DNA of 40,291 nucleotides from Candidatus Goldiibacteriota bacterium (GTDB lineage: Bacteria > Oederibacteriota > PGYV01): NCBI GenBank assembly GCA_016937715.1, contig JAFGWA010000021.1, forward strand, positions 1-40,291. Direction: 5' to 3'. A model generated the notes under the pieces. The model worked only from the letters and a program-made list of their open reading frames with translations, did no database searches and was not told the origin of the DNA. The translations under genes were made by a program, and so were the position numbers. Positions 1-7,151 of this stretch are shown one piece after another. Numbering within the stretch: the first letter of the stretch is position 1; every line of letters begins with the position of its first letter.

Positions 1-730
1 AAACAAGGCGGTCAAAGGCACAAATATACATAAGGTATAGGTCGCCCCCCGCGCGGGGGCGTGGATTGAAACTTTCGTCGCCATATTTATATAATAAAAA
101 CACGAGTCGCCCCCCGCGCGGGGGCGTGGATTGAAACAGCTTGTTTTCCTAATTCTTCAAGCGCGGCCATGTCGCCCCCCGCGCGGGGGCGTGGATTGAA
201 ACATTACCTACCGGTACAGATATAAGAAATTTGGATGTCGCCCCCTGCGCGGGGGCGTGGATTGAAACCCGTTCCTATTGCATACGCGCCAGCGACAGCG
301 AGCGTCGCCCCCCGCGCGGGGGCGTGGATTGAAACAGACAATGGGAGAAAAAAGAGAACTGACAAGAGGGTCGCCCCCCGCGCGGGGGCGTGGATTGAAA
401 CCGTTGTAGCAAGTATGATTTCAAAATGGTCAACACGTCGCCCCCCGCGCGGGGGCGTGGATTGAAACGGAGTAAATAAATTAATAAACTTTTTACAGGT
501 AAAGTCGCCCCCCGCGCGGGGGCGTGGATTGAAACCGCTACAATTTTGGATATTCGGGCCGCCGCTATGTCGCCCCCCGCGCGGGGGCGTGGATTGAAAC
601 TCAGCTGTTGCTCATAGATGCTGAAAAAGCAGACGTCGCCCCCCGCGCGGGGGCGTGGATTGAAACTTAACGCCCTTAAAGTCTAAAATAAGCTGGCAGG
701 TCGCTCCTGCGCGGGAGCGTGGATTGAAAC
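1..730 (+). CRISPR. CRISPR array, type I-C-like repeats, leader end outside the window
   Basis: Eleven repeats start at 41, 106, 171, 237, 304, 370, 437, 504, 569, 635 and 700. The 32-nt repeat begins GTCGCCCCCC, continues GCGCGGGGGC and ends GTGGATTGAAAC. The window opens with AAAC, the last four bases of another repeat, followed by a 36-nt spacer, so the array continues leftward. Spacers are 33-36 nt and all different. Each repeat can form a 6-bp GC stem (GCCCCC with GGGGGC) around a 5-nt loop. The repeat at 237 has one C-to-T change in the loop; the one at 700 is 31 nt with changes on both stem sides. The ATTGAAAC end and rightward decay put the crRNA strand on plus and the leader to the left. 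Repeat type is inferred from sequence resemblance to I-C repeats; no cas genes are visible. Confidence 0.97.
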
Positions 731-956
731 GGTTATCAGGGTAGATATGACGAATACCGTCGGCGTGTTTCCATTGTGAATAGGTATTATTTGAATTAGT
801 GGAGACAGGCTGTGGATTGAAACAATAAAAAAGGCGGAGTGGGAAAAACCACAAACTATCGCCTTCGCACAGGTCGGTGGATTGAAACGCCAAAGGCATA
901 CTGATAATAACGGGCAGGAAAGCAGTCACTCTTTGTGTGCGGGGATGTTATTGTGG
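731..956 (+). repeat. Decayed trailer end of the CRISPR array (three fossil repeats)
   Basis: Beyond the last good repeat, positions 792-823 and 857-888 end in a perfect GTGGATTGAAAC, but their first 20 bases no longer match and cannot form the stem. A third fossil, about 925-953, keeps the 5' part instead: it starts GTCACTCTTTGTGTG and differs from the repeat mostly by C-to-T and G-to-A transitions. The intervals 824-856 (33 nt) and 889-924 (36 nt) have normal spacer lengths, which supports reading all three as former units. The 61-nt interval 731-791 has no recognisable repeat. Confidence 0.75.
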
Positions 957-1014
957 AATAAATAACTACTAAATAGTTATAAGATTTATTTTTAAGATTT
1001 ATTATTTTTATTTC

Positions 1015-1043
1015 TTTTATATAAGATAAACCTTTGATATAAT
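1015..1043 (+). promoter_or_regulatory. Candidate promoter of structured RNA copy 1
   Basis: A perfect TATAAT lies at 1038-1043. A weak -35-like TTTTAT sits 17 nt upstream at 1015-1020. The same arrangement, within a conserved stretch, is found 211 bp downstream ahead of the second RNA copy, which supports a real promoter. The predicted start is near 1050. Confidence 0.55.
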
Positions 1044-1049
1044 TTCAAA

Positions 1050-1147
1050 TATCAATAAACAGTTAAAACCGATTATATAGCCCGAAGGATCTCCGGCTAC
1101 TAAATCCCTCCCAAGATTCTATTAGCCACCTTCGGGCTTCTTTTTTT
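1050..1147 (+). ncRNA. Structured small RNA, copy 1 (unrecognised family)
   Basis: A predicted transcript of about 98 nt runs from the TATAAT at 1038 to a T run at 1141-1147. Its 3' half folds as nested helices: a perfect 10-bp outer stem (AGCCCGAAGG at 1079-1088 with CCTTCGGGCT at 1129-1138), an inner GGCTA/TAGCC stem, and an AATC/GAUU stem around a C-rich loop. The outer stem plus T run also looks like an intrinsic terminator, but the conserved inner stems and loop exceed what termination needs. I found no coding frame and do not recognise a known riboswitch or RNA family. It could be a small RNA or an attenuated leader without a gene. The end points are inferred. Confidence 0.5.
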
Positions 1148-1225
1148 GTATGCTTGTAATAAAAAATGATATTTATAGAATCGGAACGGTAATTGTAAGG
1201 TGGACAATTATTTAAAGATTTTTTC

Positions 1226-1254
1226 TTTTATAAAACATAAAGCTTTGATATAAT
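1226..1254 (+). promoter_or_regulatory. Candidate promoter of structured RNA copy 2
   Basis: TATAAT at 1249-1254 is preceded 17 nt upstream by TTTTAT at 1226-1231, the same arrangement as at 1015-1043. The flanking bases CTTTGATATAATTTCAAATA are shared by both copies. Confidence 0.5.
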
Positions 1255-1260
1255 TTCAAA

Positions 1261-1357
1261 TATAAATAGACATATAAAGCATATTCCATAGCCCGAAGGA
1301 TCCCCGGCTTCTAAATCCATCCCAAGATTCTATGAGCCACCTTCTGGTTTCTTTATT
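1261..1357 (+). ncRNA. Structured small RNA, copy 2 (tandem paralogue)
   Basis: This is a diverged duplicate of the RNA at 1050-1147. The core CTAAATCC, CCCAAGATTCTAT and GAGCCACCTTC is kept. The inner stem has become GGCTT/GAGCC, so a U-A pair is replaced by U-G and still pairs. The outer stem (AGCCCGAAGG at 1290-1299 with CCTTCTGGTT) now has one mismatch and one wobble, and the T run is weaker. Copy 2 may therefore read through toward the membrane-protein gene at 1516, which would make it a possible leader for that gene. Function unknown. Confidence 0.45.
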
Positions 1358-1515
1358 TCGTGATTTTCTGCGGCTGTAATGAAAATCTGATGCAATTTGC
1401 AGATATAGGACAGTTGAAATCCTACACTTTTATAAAAACCTCTTATTTTAAAGGTAATAACTCCGGTATGTTTATTGCTACATAATAGGTATATAAACAA
1501 TGCGGAGGAGTAAAA

Positions 1516-2139
1516 ATGAACAAAATAACAAAAGGGTTTAAAGTTTCACTGGTGATATTAGCAGCGGCGGTAGTTTTTTCTGCAGTCTCTAATTTAATGA
1601 TTACATCTCAGGAAAATAAGATTGCAGTGCTGGTGTCGCAGGATAAAAAGATATATTCAGAAGCCATAATGTTAAGAAAAAATATATCAGAATTGGTTTC
1701 AATGCAGGCTGAAGCGGCGGTGGTACCGGCCGGGGTAAATGAAGTTTTCAAGAATATAAAAGAAACACTTAACTATTTTGCCAAAGTAAGCCCGCAAAGA
1801 ACCGCGGAAATTAACGCTCTTTACAAAGGCGTGAATAAGCTGAAGGATAACGCGCTTAACGGCGCTTCTGCCGCAGGCGCGTGGAGGATATTCGGGCAGG
1901 CGGATGAATTTGTAGGTAATACAATTAAGTCTGTATCCGGCAAAAGTTACAAATTACCGGCATGGGTATTTATATTGCTTTTTATCAGCAGAATAATATG
2001 GGCGGCGTTTTTTGCGGTGTTTGCCGGTTTTGTTTATTACAAAGTGTCAGGTTTATATAAAGAAGGTGTATTTGAGAGGTTTACTAAGAACAATCCGGTT
2101 GTTTTAGGATTATCAAGGTTTATAAATTTGCTAATGTAA
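1516..2139 (+). CDS. Hypothetical protein with two membrane segments
   Basis: This 207-residue protein is not one I recognise. It has an N-terminal hydrophobic segment (about residues 9-30), a mostly helical polar stretch of about 115 residues without cysteines, and a strong second membrane segment (about 148-177) followed by a short basic tail. The layout, an external helical domain between two membrane helices, resembles sensory input modules, but no signalling domain follows. The start is well supported by GGAGGAG at 1503-1509. It stands alone between the tandem structured RNAs and a terminator at 2212. Confidence 0.8.
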   Translation: MNKITKGFKVSLVILAAAVVFSAVSNLMITSQENKIAVLVSQDKKIYSEAIMLRKNISELVSMQAEAAVVPAGVNEVFKNIKETLNYFAKVSPQRTAEINALYKGVNKLKDNALNGASAAGAWRIFGQADEFVGNTIKSVSGKSYKLPAWVFILLFISRIIWAAFFAVFAGFVYYKVSGLYKEGVFERFTKNNPVVLGLSRFINLLM

Positions 2140-2211
2140 TAAAGACGAACTGTGTGCGAGTGATACAATCAGTGAGTGGCTAAGACAAACGGTGAACGAG
2201 CGATAAAAGAG

Positions 2212-2248
2212 CCGCGGCATAAGATTCACATGAGCCCGCGGTTTTTTT
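2212..2248 (+). terminator. Intrinsic terminator after the 1516 gene
   Basis: CCGCGG at 2212-2217 pairs with CCGCGG at 2236-2241, with CAT/ATG extending the stem inward, followed by seven Ts (2242-2248). The 70 bases before it contain an imperfect direct repeat: GACGAACTGTGTGCGAGTGATA-like at 2145 and GACAAACGGTGAACGAGCGATA-like at 2184. Confidence 0.8.
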
Positions 2249-2272
2249 ATTTTTAGGTATTTGTATTTTAAT

Positions 2273-2342
2273 GTAGAGGCGGAATATATTGCGCCTCGTT
2301 TTTAAAAACACAAACCTTAGACGCATCATGATGCGTCTCTAC
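2273..2342. repeat. Double-palindrome intergenic element, copy 1
   Basis: Two palindromes about 20 bp apart. The first is GAGGCGGAATATATTGCGCCTC-like (2276-2297); the second is GACGCATCATGATGCGTC (2321-2338). Two more copies occur at 27795 and 27892. Here the first palindrome has GAGGCG/CGCCTC where the others have GAGACG/CGTCTC, so both arms changed together. The preceding TTTGTATTTTAAT is shared with the 27795 copy, and both sit just after an intrinsic terminator. Confidence 0.75.
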
Positions 2343-2377
2343 GATAAAAGATAATATAAAAATCACGCTGTACTTTT

Positions 2378-2422
2378 AAATCCTCCTTATGATATTGTGG
2401 TTAATATTATTAAGGAGGATTT
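2378..2422 (+). promoter_or_regulatory. Inverted repeat enclosing the ribosome binding site
   Basis: AAATCCTCCTTA at 2378-2389 is the perfect reverse complement of TAAGGAGGATTT at 2411-2422, giving a 12-bp stem with a 21-nt loop. The right arm contains the whole AAGGAGG ribosome binding site of the gene starting at 2430. If transcription begins upstream of 2378 the site would be buried. The left arm also contains CCTCCTTA, which resembles the 3' end of 16S rRNA. There is no T run directly after the stem, so a terminator is less likely. Confidence 0.65.
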
Positions 2423-2429
2423 TTATATT

Positions 2430-2807
2430 ATGAAGAAGAATAAAAGAAGAAAATTCAATAAAAGTTTTAAATGTCAGGCGTGCGGGGACTGCTGCAAAGT
2501 GGAAGGGTATATTCACGTCACTAATACTGACATTAAAAATATCAGCCGCCACCTTAAAATGACAGAAAAACAGTTTCGGGATAAATACGTGCGATGGGTG
2601 CATCACATCGGGCGGGTATTGCCCGCGGGGGTTAACAGTTCCTGCATATTTTTGAAAAACGGCAGGTGCGAAATATACAAGGCAAGGCCTGTCCAGTGCA
2701 GCTCTTTTCCGTACTGGGATATGATATTAAATGACAATGACGAATGGGAATACGCAAAAAGCTACTGTAAAGGGTGCAGGGAAATGGGCGAAATTATTAT
2801 TAAGTGA
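2430..2807 (+). CDS. YkgJ-family Cys-cluster (zinc/iron-binding) protein
   Basis: The 125-residue product carries the family pattern: CxxCxxCC at residues 15-22 (CQACGDCC), then C72, C80 (CIFLKNGRC), the IYxxRPxxC block ending at C90 with FP after it, and a C-terminal CxxC at 113-116. Members of the YkgJ/PF03692 family are thought to bind zinc or an iron-sulfur cluster; their reaction is mostly unknown. The start at 2430 is chosen because AAGGAGG (2412-2418) lies 11 nt before it; an in-frame ATG at 2397 lies upstream of that site. Translation may be controlled by the inverted repeat at 2378-2422. It appears to be a single gene. Confidence 0.85.
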   Translation: MKKNKRRKFNKSFKCQACGDCCKVEGYIHVTNTDIKNISRHLKMTEKQFRDKYVRWVHHIGRVLPAGVNSSCIFLKNGRCEIYKARPVQCSSFPYWDMILNDNDEWEYAKSYCKGCREMGEIIIK

Positions 2808-2919
2808 TATTCTTTTTAAATAACAGCATACTATCCGGCAAAAAAAGCATCCAAAAAAATAATGACTGTTTTATCCGGAACAGCCCGCCAAAGTTTCCTT
2901 TTTAAATAAGGCATTTTTT

Positions 2920-2950
2920 TTGTTCATAAACTGTGCATGTGTGATAAAAT
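2920..2950 (+). promoter_or_regulatory. Weak candidate promoter for the trehalose operon
   Basis: TAAAAT at 2945-2950, within GTGATAAAATTA, is 27 bp before the treZ start. TTGTTC at 2920-2925 gives a long 19-nt spacing. The same GTGATAAAATTA string forms the -10 of the promoter at 32812. Confidence 0.35.
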
Positions 2951-2976
2951 TATTTATAAATAAAAAAGGGGGAACG

Positions 2977-4728
2977 ATGAAACACGGCGCCTTTTTTAAG
3001 GGCGGCGCCTGTGAGTTTTGTGTATGGGCTCCGCTTAAAGAACGGATAGAGCTTGTGATAAATGGATATCCGCGGCCCATTCTGTATATGGAAAAGGATA
3101 AGGGCGGCTATTTCAGGGCAATGGTGCCGGATGTAACCGTTGGGATGGAATACATGTATCTTATTGACGGAAAAGATAAAAGGCCGGATCCCGCGTCTTA
3201 CTGGCAGAATCAGGGCGTTCACGGACCTTCTGTTATATATGATCAGAACATGTTTCCGTGGAGTGATGAAGGTTTTTCACCTCCGGATTTAAAAAAAATG
3301 ATAATCTATGAAGCCCATATAGGGACTTTCACGCCTGAAGGCACCTTTGATTCCGCTGTTTTAATGATACCGTACCTGAAAAAACTGGGGATAAACGCGC
3401 TGGAAATAATGCCTGTGGCGCAGTTTCCGGGCGGCCGCAACTGGGGATATGACGGCACATACCCTTTTGCCCCGCAGGACACTTACGGCGGCCCGGAAAA
3501 ACTTAAATATCTTATCAATGAACTTCATAAAAATAATATCGCTGTTATTATGGATGTTGTTTACAATCATCTTGGGCCGGAAGGAAATTATACCGGCAGT
3601 TACGGGCCGTATTTTACGGACAGATATAAAACGCCGTGGGGGGATGCGGTTAATTTTGACGGGGAACACAGCGAGGGTGTCAGGGATTTTTTCATTCAGA
3701 ATGCCGTGTTCTGGATAGAAAGCTTTCACGTGGACGCGTTAAGGCTTGACGCGGTACACGCTATTTTTGACAACAGCGAAAAACACATATTGCGAGAGAT
3801 AAAGGAAAAAGTTTCGGATTTCTGCATGGCAGGGCAGAGAAAAGCTTATGTAATTGCTGAAAGCGACCTTAATGACAGCCGCCTTGTAAAAGATATTCAG
3901 AGCGGCGGATACGGCCTTGACGCGCAGTGGTCGGATGATTTTCATCACGCCGTGCACAGCGCGCTTACAGGGGAAACCGGCGGTTATTACGGAGATTTTA
4001 ATGGTGCTGCTGACGTGGCAAAAGCTATGGAAAGTGTTTTTGTTTATGACGGGCAATATTCAAAGTTCAGGAAAAAAGAACACGGCACTTCCGTGCGCGG
4101 TATAGATCCCGGGCGGTTTGTGTCTTTTATTCAGAACCACGACCAGATTGGAAACAGGGCCGAAGGAGACAGGCTGATTTCCATATGCGGTGAAAAAAAG
4201 GCAAAGCTGGCTGCGGCCGCGTGCCTGCTTTCCCCCTTTGTGCCGCTTTTATTTATGGGCGAAGAATACGGCGAAACAAAGCCGTTTTTATATTTTGTCA
4301 GCCATACGGACAAAGGGCTTATAGAAGGGGTAAGGGAAGGCCGCAAAAAAGAGTTTTCGGGATTTTTACAAGGCGGCAAAGAACCGCCTGATCCTTTCTC
4401 TGAAAATACTTTTTATAATTCGTCCCCTGATTTTTCAAAACATGAAAAAGGCGCGGGCGCGGAAATGTTTGATTTGTACACGCGGCTGATTGAAATACGC
4501 AAAAAAACACGGTGTTTTAATGATGAAAAAACACGCAGGCAGGTAAGCCTTAAAGAATCCTGTGTTATAATTGAATATGAATGCGAAACGGGAAAAAGCG
4601 TGCTTGCGCTTAATTTTGGGGAGGCAGCGTATAAGCTTAACGCGGACGGATACACGCTAAAGGCTGGAGACGGCGGCTTGATAATAAACCCTTTATCTTT
4701 TGGATTTTATGTTAAGGAGGATAAATGA
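2977..4728 (+). CDS. treZ: Maltooligosyltrehalose trehalohydrolase (TreZ)
   Basis: The 583-residue GH13 enzyme hydrolyses maltooligosyltrehalose to release trehalose. It starts with the family's N-terminal beta-sandwich (about residues 1-95, FCVWAPLKERIELVI). The four GH13 regions follow: DVVYNH at 193, the nucleophile D258 in RLDAVHA, the acid/base E295 in VIAESD, and D389 in FIQNHDQIGN. FMGEEYGE and a C-terminal beta domain complete the family layout. The start at 2977 follows AAGGGGGAA; the in-frame ATG at 2920 adds an unlikely 19-residue tail and has no ribosome binding site. It overlaps the next gene by ATGA at 4725-4728, so translation is probably coupled with the GH57 and treY genes. 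Confidence 0.95.
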   Translation: MKHGAFFKGGACEFCVWAPLKERIELVINGYPRPILYMEKDKGGYFRAMVPDVTVGMEYMYLIDGKDKRPDPASYWQNQGVHGPSVIYDQNMFPWSDEGFSPPDLKKMIIYEAHIGTFTPEGTFDSAVLMIPYLKKLGINALEIMPVAQFPGGRNWGYDGTYPFAPQDTYGGPEKLKYLINELHKNNIAVIMDVVYNHLGPEGNYTGSYGPYFTDRYKTPWGDAVNFDGEHSEGVRDFFIQNAVFWIESFHVDALRLDAVHAIFDNSEKHILREIKEKVSDFCMAGQRKAYVIAESDLNDSRLVKDIQSGGYGLDAQWSDDFHHAVHSALTGETGGYYGDFNGAADVAKAMESVFVYDGQYSKFRKKEHGTSVRGIDPGRFVSFIQNHDQIGNRAEGDRLISICGEKKAKLAAAACLLSPFVPLLFMGEEYGETKPFLYFVSHTDKGLIEGVREGRKKEFSGFLQGGKEPPDPFSENTFYNSSPDFSKHEKGAGAEMFDLYTRLIEIRKKTRCFNDEKTRRQVSLKESCVIIEYECETGKSVLALNFGEAAYKLNADGYTLKAGDGGLIINPLSFGFYVKEDK

Positions 4729-7151
4729 ACAAATACATATGCGTGCACGGCCATTTTTATCAGCCGCCAAGGGAAAATCCGTGGCTAAGAGAGATAGAAC
4801 TTCAGGACTCCGCGTTCCCATACCATGACTGGAATGAAAGGATAACCGCGGAATGTTACGCTCCGAATGCCGCGTCAAGGATACTGGATGATGAACGTAA
4901 AATAATTGACATTGTGAATAATTATTCAAAGATAAGTTTTAATTTTGGTCCCACGCTTTTATCCTGGATGGAAAAGAAAAAACCTGAAGTATACAGGTCC
5001 ATAATTGAAGCTGATATCTTAAGCCGCAAGAATTTTGGCGGGCATGGGTCAGCTCTGGCGCAGGTGTATAATCATATAATAATGCCGCTTGCGTCAAAGC
5101 GGGATAAAGAGACTCAGGTAAGATGGGGTATCGCGGATTTTCAGCACAGGTTTGGAAGGTATCCCGAAGGCATGTGGCTTGCTGAAACCGCGGCGGACAC
5201 AGAGACCCTTGAAGTGCTGGCGCAGGAAAATATAAAGTTTACAATACTGGCGCCAAGGCAGGCTTCAGAAGTAAAAGAAATTAACGGGACAGAATGGGAA
5301 AGCGTAAGCGAAGGCAGGGTTGACCCCAAACGGCCTTACAGGTGTTTTCTTCCTTCGGGAAAGTTTATTGATATATTTTTTTATGACGGCCCTATATCGC
5401 AGGATATCGGTTTCGGCGGGCTGTTAAGCAGCGGAGAGGCTTTAAGGGACAGGCTTATGGGGGCTTTTTCCGCGGAAGAAACCGGGCCGGAAATCGTAAG
5501 CATAGCCACAGACGGAGAGACCTACGGCCATCATCAGGTGCATGGGGACATGGCGCTTGCGTACTGCGTTTATGAAATTGAAACAAAACAGCTGGCAAAG
5601 ATAACTGTTTTTGGGGAGTATCTGGAGAAATTCCCGCCTCAGTATGAAGTCAGAATATATGACAACAGTTCGTGGAGCTGTATACACGGCGTGGAAAGAT
5701 GGAAGTCGGACTGCGGCTGTAATTCCGGGACAAAGCATGGCTGGGAACAGAAGTGGCGTGAACCTTTAAGGGAAGCTTTTGATATCGCAAGGGATAAAAT
5801 GGCGGATTTTTATGAAAAAAGCGCCGTGAAATATTCGCAGCAGCCGTGGAAATTAAGGGATGATTACATAAAGGTAATATTGGAACCGGGGGAAGATTCA
5901 ATTCAGAAACTGCTTCAGGAACATTCCGGCAGGAAAGTGGAAGGCAAAGAACTGACAGAGGCTGCAAGGCTGCTTGAACTTCAGCACAACGCGCTTTTAA
6001 TGTACACAAGCTGCGGCTGGTTTTTTGACGAAGTATCAGGGATAGAGACAACGCAGATAATGCAGTATGCCGCAAGGTCCATACAGCTTTTAAGGCAGTG
6101 CGGCGGCCCTGACCTGGAACCGGAATTTGTAAACACAATAGCAAAAGCAAGGAGTAATATTCACGAGTACAAAGACGGGGCGCGCGTGTTTGAAAAGTTT
6201 GTAAAACCCGCTATGATAGACCTTTTCCGCGTAAGCGTGCATTTCGCGGTTTCGTCGCTTTTTGAAGAGTACAAAGAAAATCCAAAAGTTTACTGTTATT
6301 CCGTAAACGTGGGAAGTTTTGAAAAACTGGAAGCCGGAAGGCAGAGGCTTGCCATAGGATACGCCGACATGAAGTCTGATATTACTTTTGAAGAGGAAAA
6401 AGTAAGTTTTGCCGTGCTGCATCTGGGGGACCACAATATTGTGGCAGGGGTAAGGCCGTATACCACGGAAGAAACGTTTAATGAAATGCAGAAAAGCATA
6501 AAAGAAGCGTTTTTAAGCAACAGTGTGCAGGATTCGGTAAGGGCGATTGATGAAAGGTTTGAAAAATATAACTATTCGCTGTGGCACCTGTTTAAAGCGG
6601 AGCAGAACGATATTTTAAACAAAATATTCCAGCCCATCATGAACAATATTTCCGCGCTTTATTCACAGATTTACGAATCCAATTACCAGATTATGTCGGT
6701 GATAAAAGAAAAAGGCATTTATGTGCCCAAAGCTTTTTTAACTTCCGTGGAATTTGTATTAAATGAATGGATGAAAGAGCTGATGGAAACAAAAGAGCCG
6801 CAGCCCGAAGAACTTGGGCGTGTTGTAACGGAAATAAAAAAGTGGGGGGTTGAACCGGACAGGAATATCATGAGAATGGTTGTGGGCGGCGAAATAGCGG
6901 ATATAATGGAAATGGCGCTGGAAGAAACAGACGGCACACAGCTTATGGAAAAAACAAAAGAGACCCTTGAAGTTTTAAATGATATGAAAAAGGATATTAA
7001 TTTCTGGCGCGCCCAGAATGTTTATTACAGGATGGGAAAAAGGCTTTACGGATTGTATTCGGAAAAAGCGGCATCCGGCGATGCGGACGCCATGAAGTGG
7101 CTTGACGCTTTTAATTCAATCGGGGAACTTCTTGGAGTAAGGGTGTTCTGA
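4725..7151 (+). CDS. GH57 glycoside hydrolase with DUF3536 C-terminal region
   Basis: The 808-residue protein begins with a GH57 domain: VHGHFYQPPREN (residues 7-18), GMWLAETAAD with predicted nucleophile E154, and TDGETYGHHQ with predicted acid/base D263. A long C-terminal region with a conserved GVERWKSDCGCNSG stretch is typical of DUF3536 proteins. GH57 members cleave or rearrange alpha-glucans. Lying between treZ and treY suggests it trims or debranches glycogen-type glucan to supply linear chains, but its exact specificity (amylase, debranching, transferase) cannot be read from the motifs. No signal peptide, so cytoplasmic. The ribosome binding site AAGGAGG is at 4714-4720. It overlaps treY by one base (TGATG at 7149-7153). 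Confidence 0.88.
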   Translation: MNKYICVHGHFYQPPRENPWLREIELQDSAFPYHDWNERITAECYAPNAASRILDDERKIIDIVNNYSKISFNFGPTLLSWMEKKKPEVYRSIIEADILSRKNFGGHGSALAQVYNHIIMPLASKRDKETQVRWGIADFQHRFGRYPEGMWLAETAADTETLEVLAQENIKFTILAPRQASEVKEINGTEWESVSEGRVDPKRPYRCFLPSGKFIDIFFYDGPISQDIGFGGLLSSGEALRDRLMGAFSAEETGPEIVSIATDGETYGHHQVHGDMALAYCVYEIETKQLAKITVFGEYLEKFPPQYEVRIYDNSSWSCIHGVERWKSDCGCNSGTKHGWEQKWREPLREAFDIARDKMADFYEKSAVKYSQQPWKLRDDYIKVILEPGEDSIQKLLQEHSGRKVEGKELTEAARLLELQHNALLMYTSCGWFFDEVSGIETTQIMQYAARSIQLLRQCGGPDLEPEFVNTIAKARSNIHEYKDGARVFEKFVKPAMIDLFRVSVHFAVSSLFEEYKENPKVYCYSVNVGSFEKLEAGRQRLAIGYADMKSDITFEEEKVSFAVLHLGDHNIVAGVRPYTTEETFNEMQKSIKEAFLSNSVQDSVRAIDERFEKYNYSLWHLFKAEQNDILNKIFQPIMNNISALYSQIYESNYQIMSVIKEKGIYVPKAFLTSVEFVLNEWMKELMETKEPQPEELGRVVTEIKKWGVEPDRNIMRMVVGGEIADIMEMALEETDGTQLMEKTKETLEVLNDMKKDINFWRAQNVYYRMGKRLYGLYSEKAASGDADAMKWLDAFNSIGELLGVRVF

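Noticed and set aside
235-465. Open frame on the plus strand through the CRISPR repeats, with the repeated peptide APRAGAWIET
   Set aside because: It is a translation of the repeats themselves and has no ribosome binding site; the repeat-spacer structure explains it fully.
612-929. Minus-strand 105-codon frame over the array end
   Set aside because: It overlaps repeats and fossil repeats and lacks protein-like composition or a ribosome binding site.
1079-1147. Reading the structured RNA as a c-di-GMP, cobalamin or other known riboswitch because of CTCCGGCT and GCCACC strings
   Set aside because: The other conserved parts of those aptamers are missing and no gene follows closely behind copy 1.
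1079-1147. A simple intrinsic terminator of the CRISPR array
   Set aside because: The duplicated TATAAT region and conserved inner helices in two copies are not explained by termination alone, although it may also terminate array transcripts.
2452-2465. TTC followed by AATAAAA inside the YkgJ-like gene, matching the first seven bases of the fossil spacer at 824-856
   Set aside because: Seven AT-rich bases match by chance easily, and the eighth base already differs; not enough for a self-targeting or CreA-like claim.
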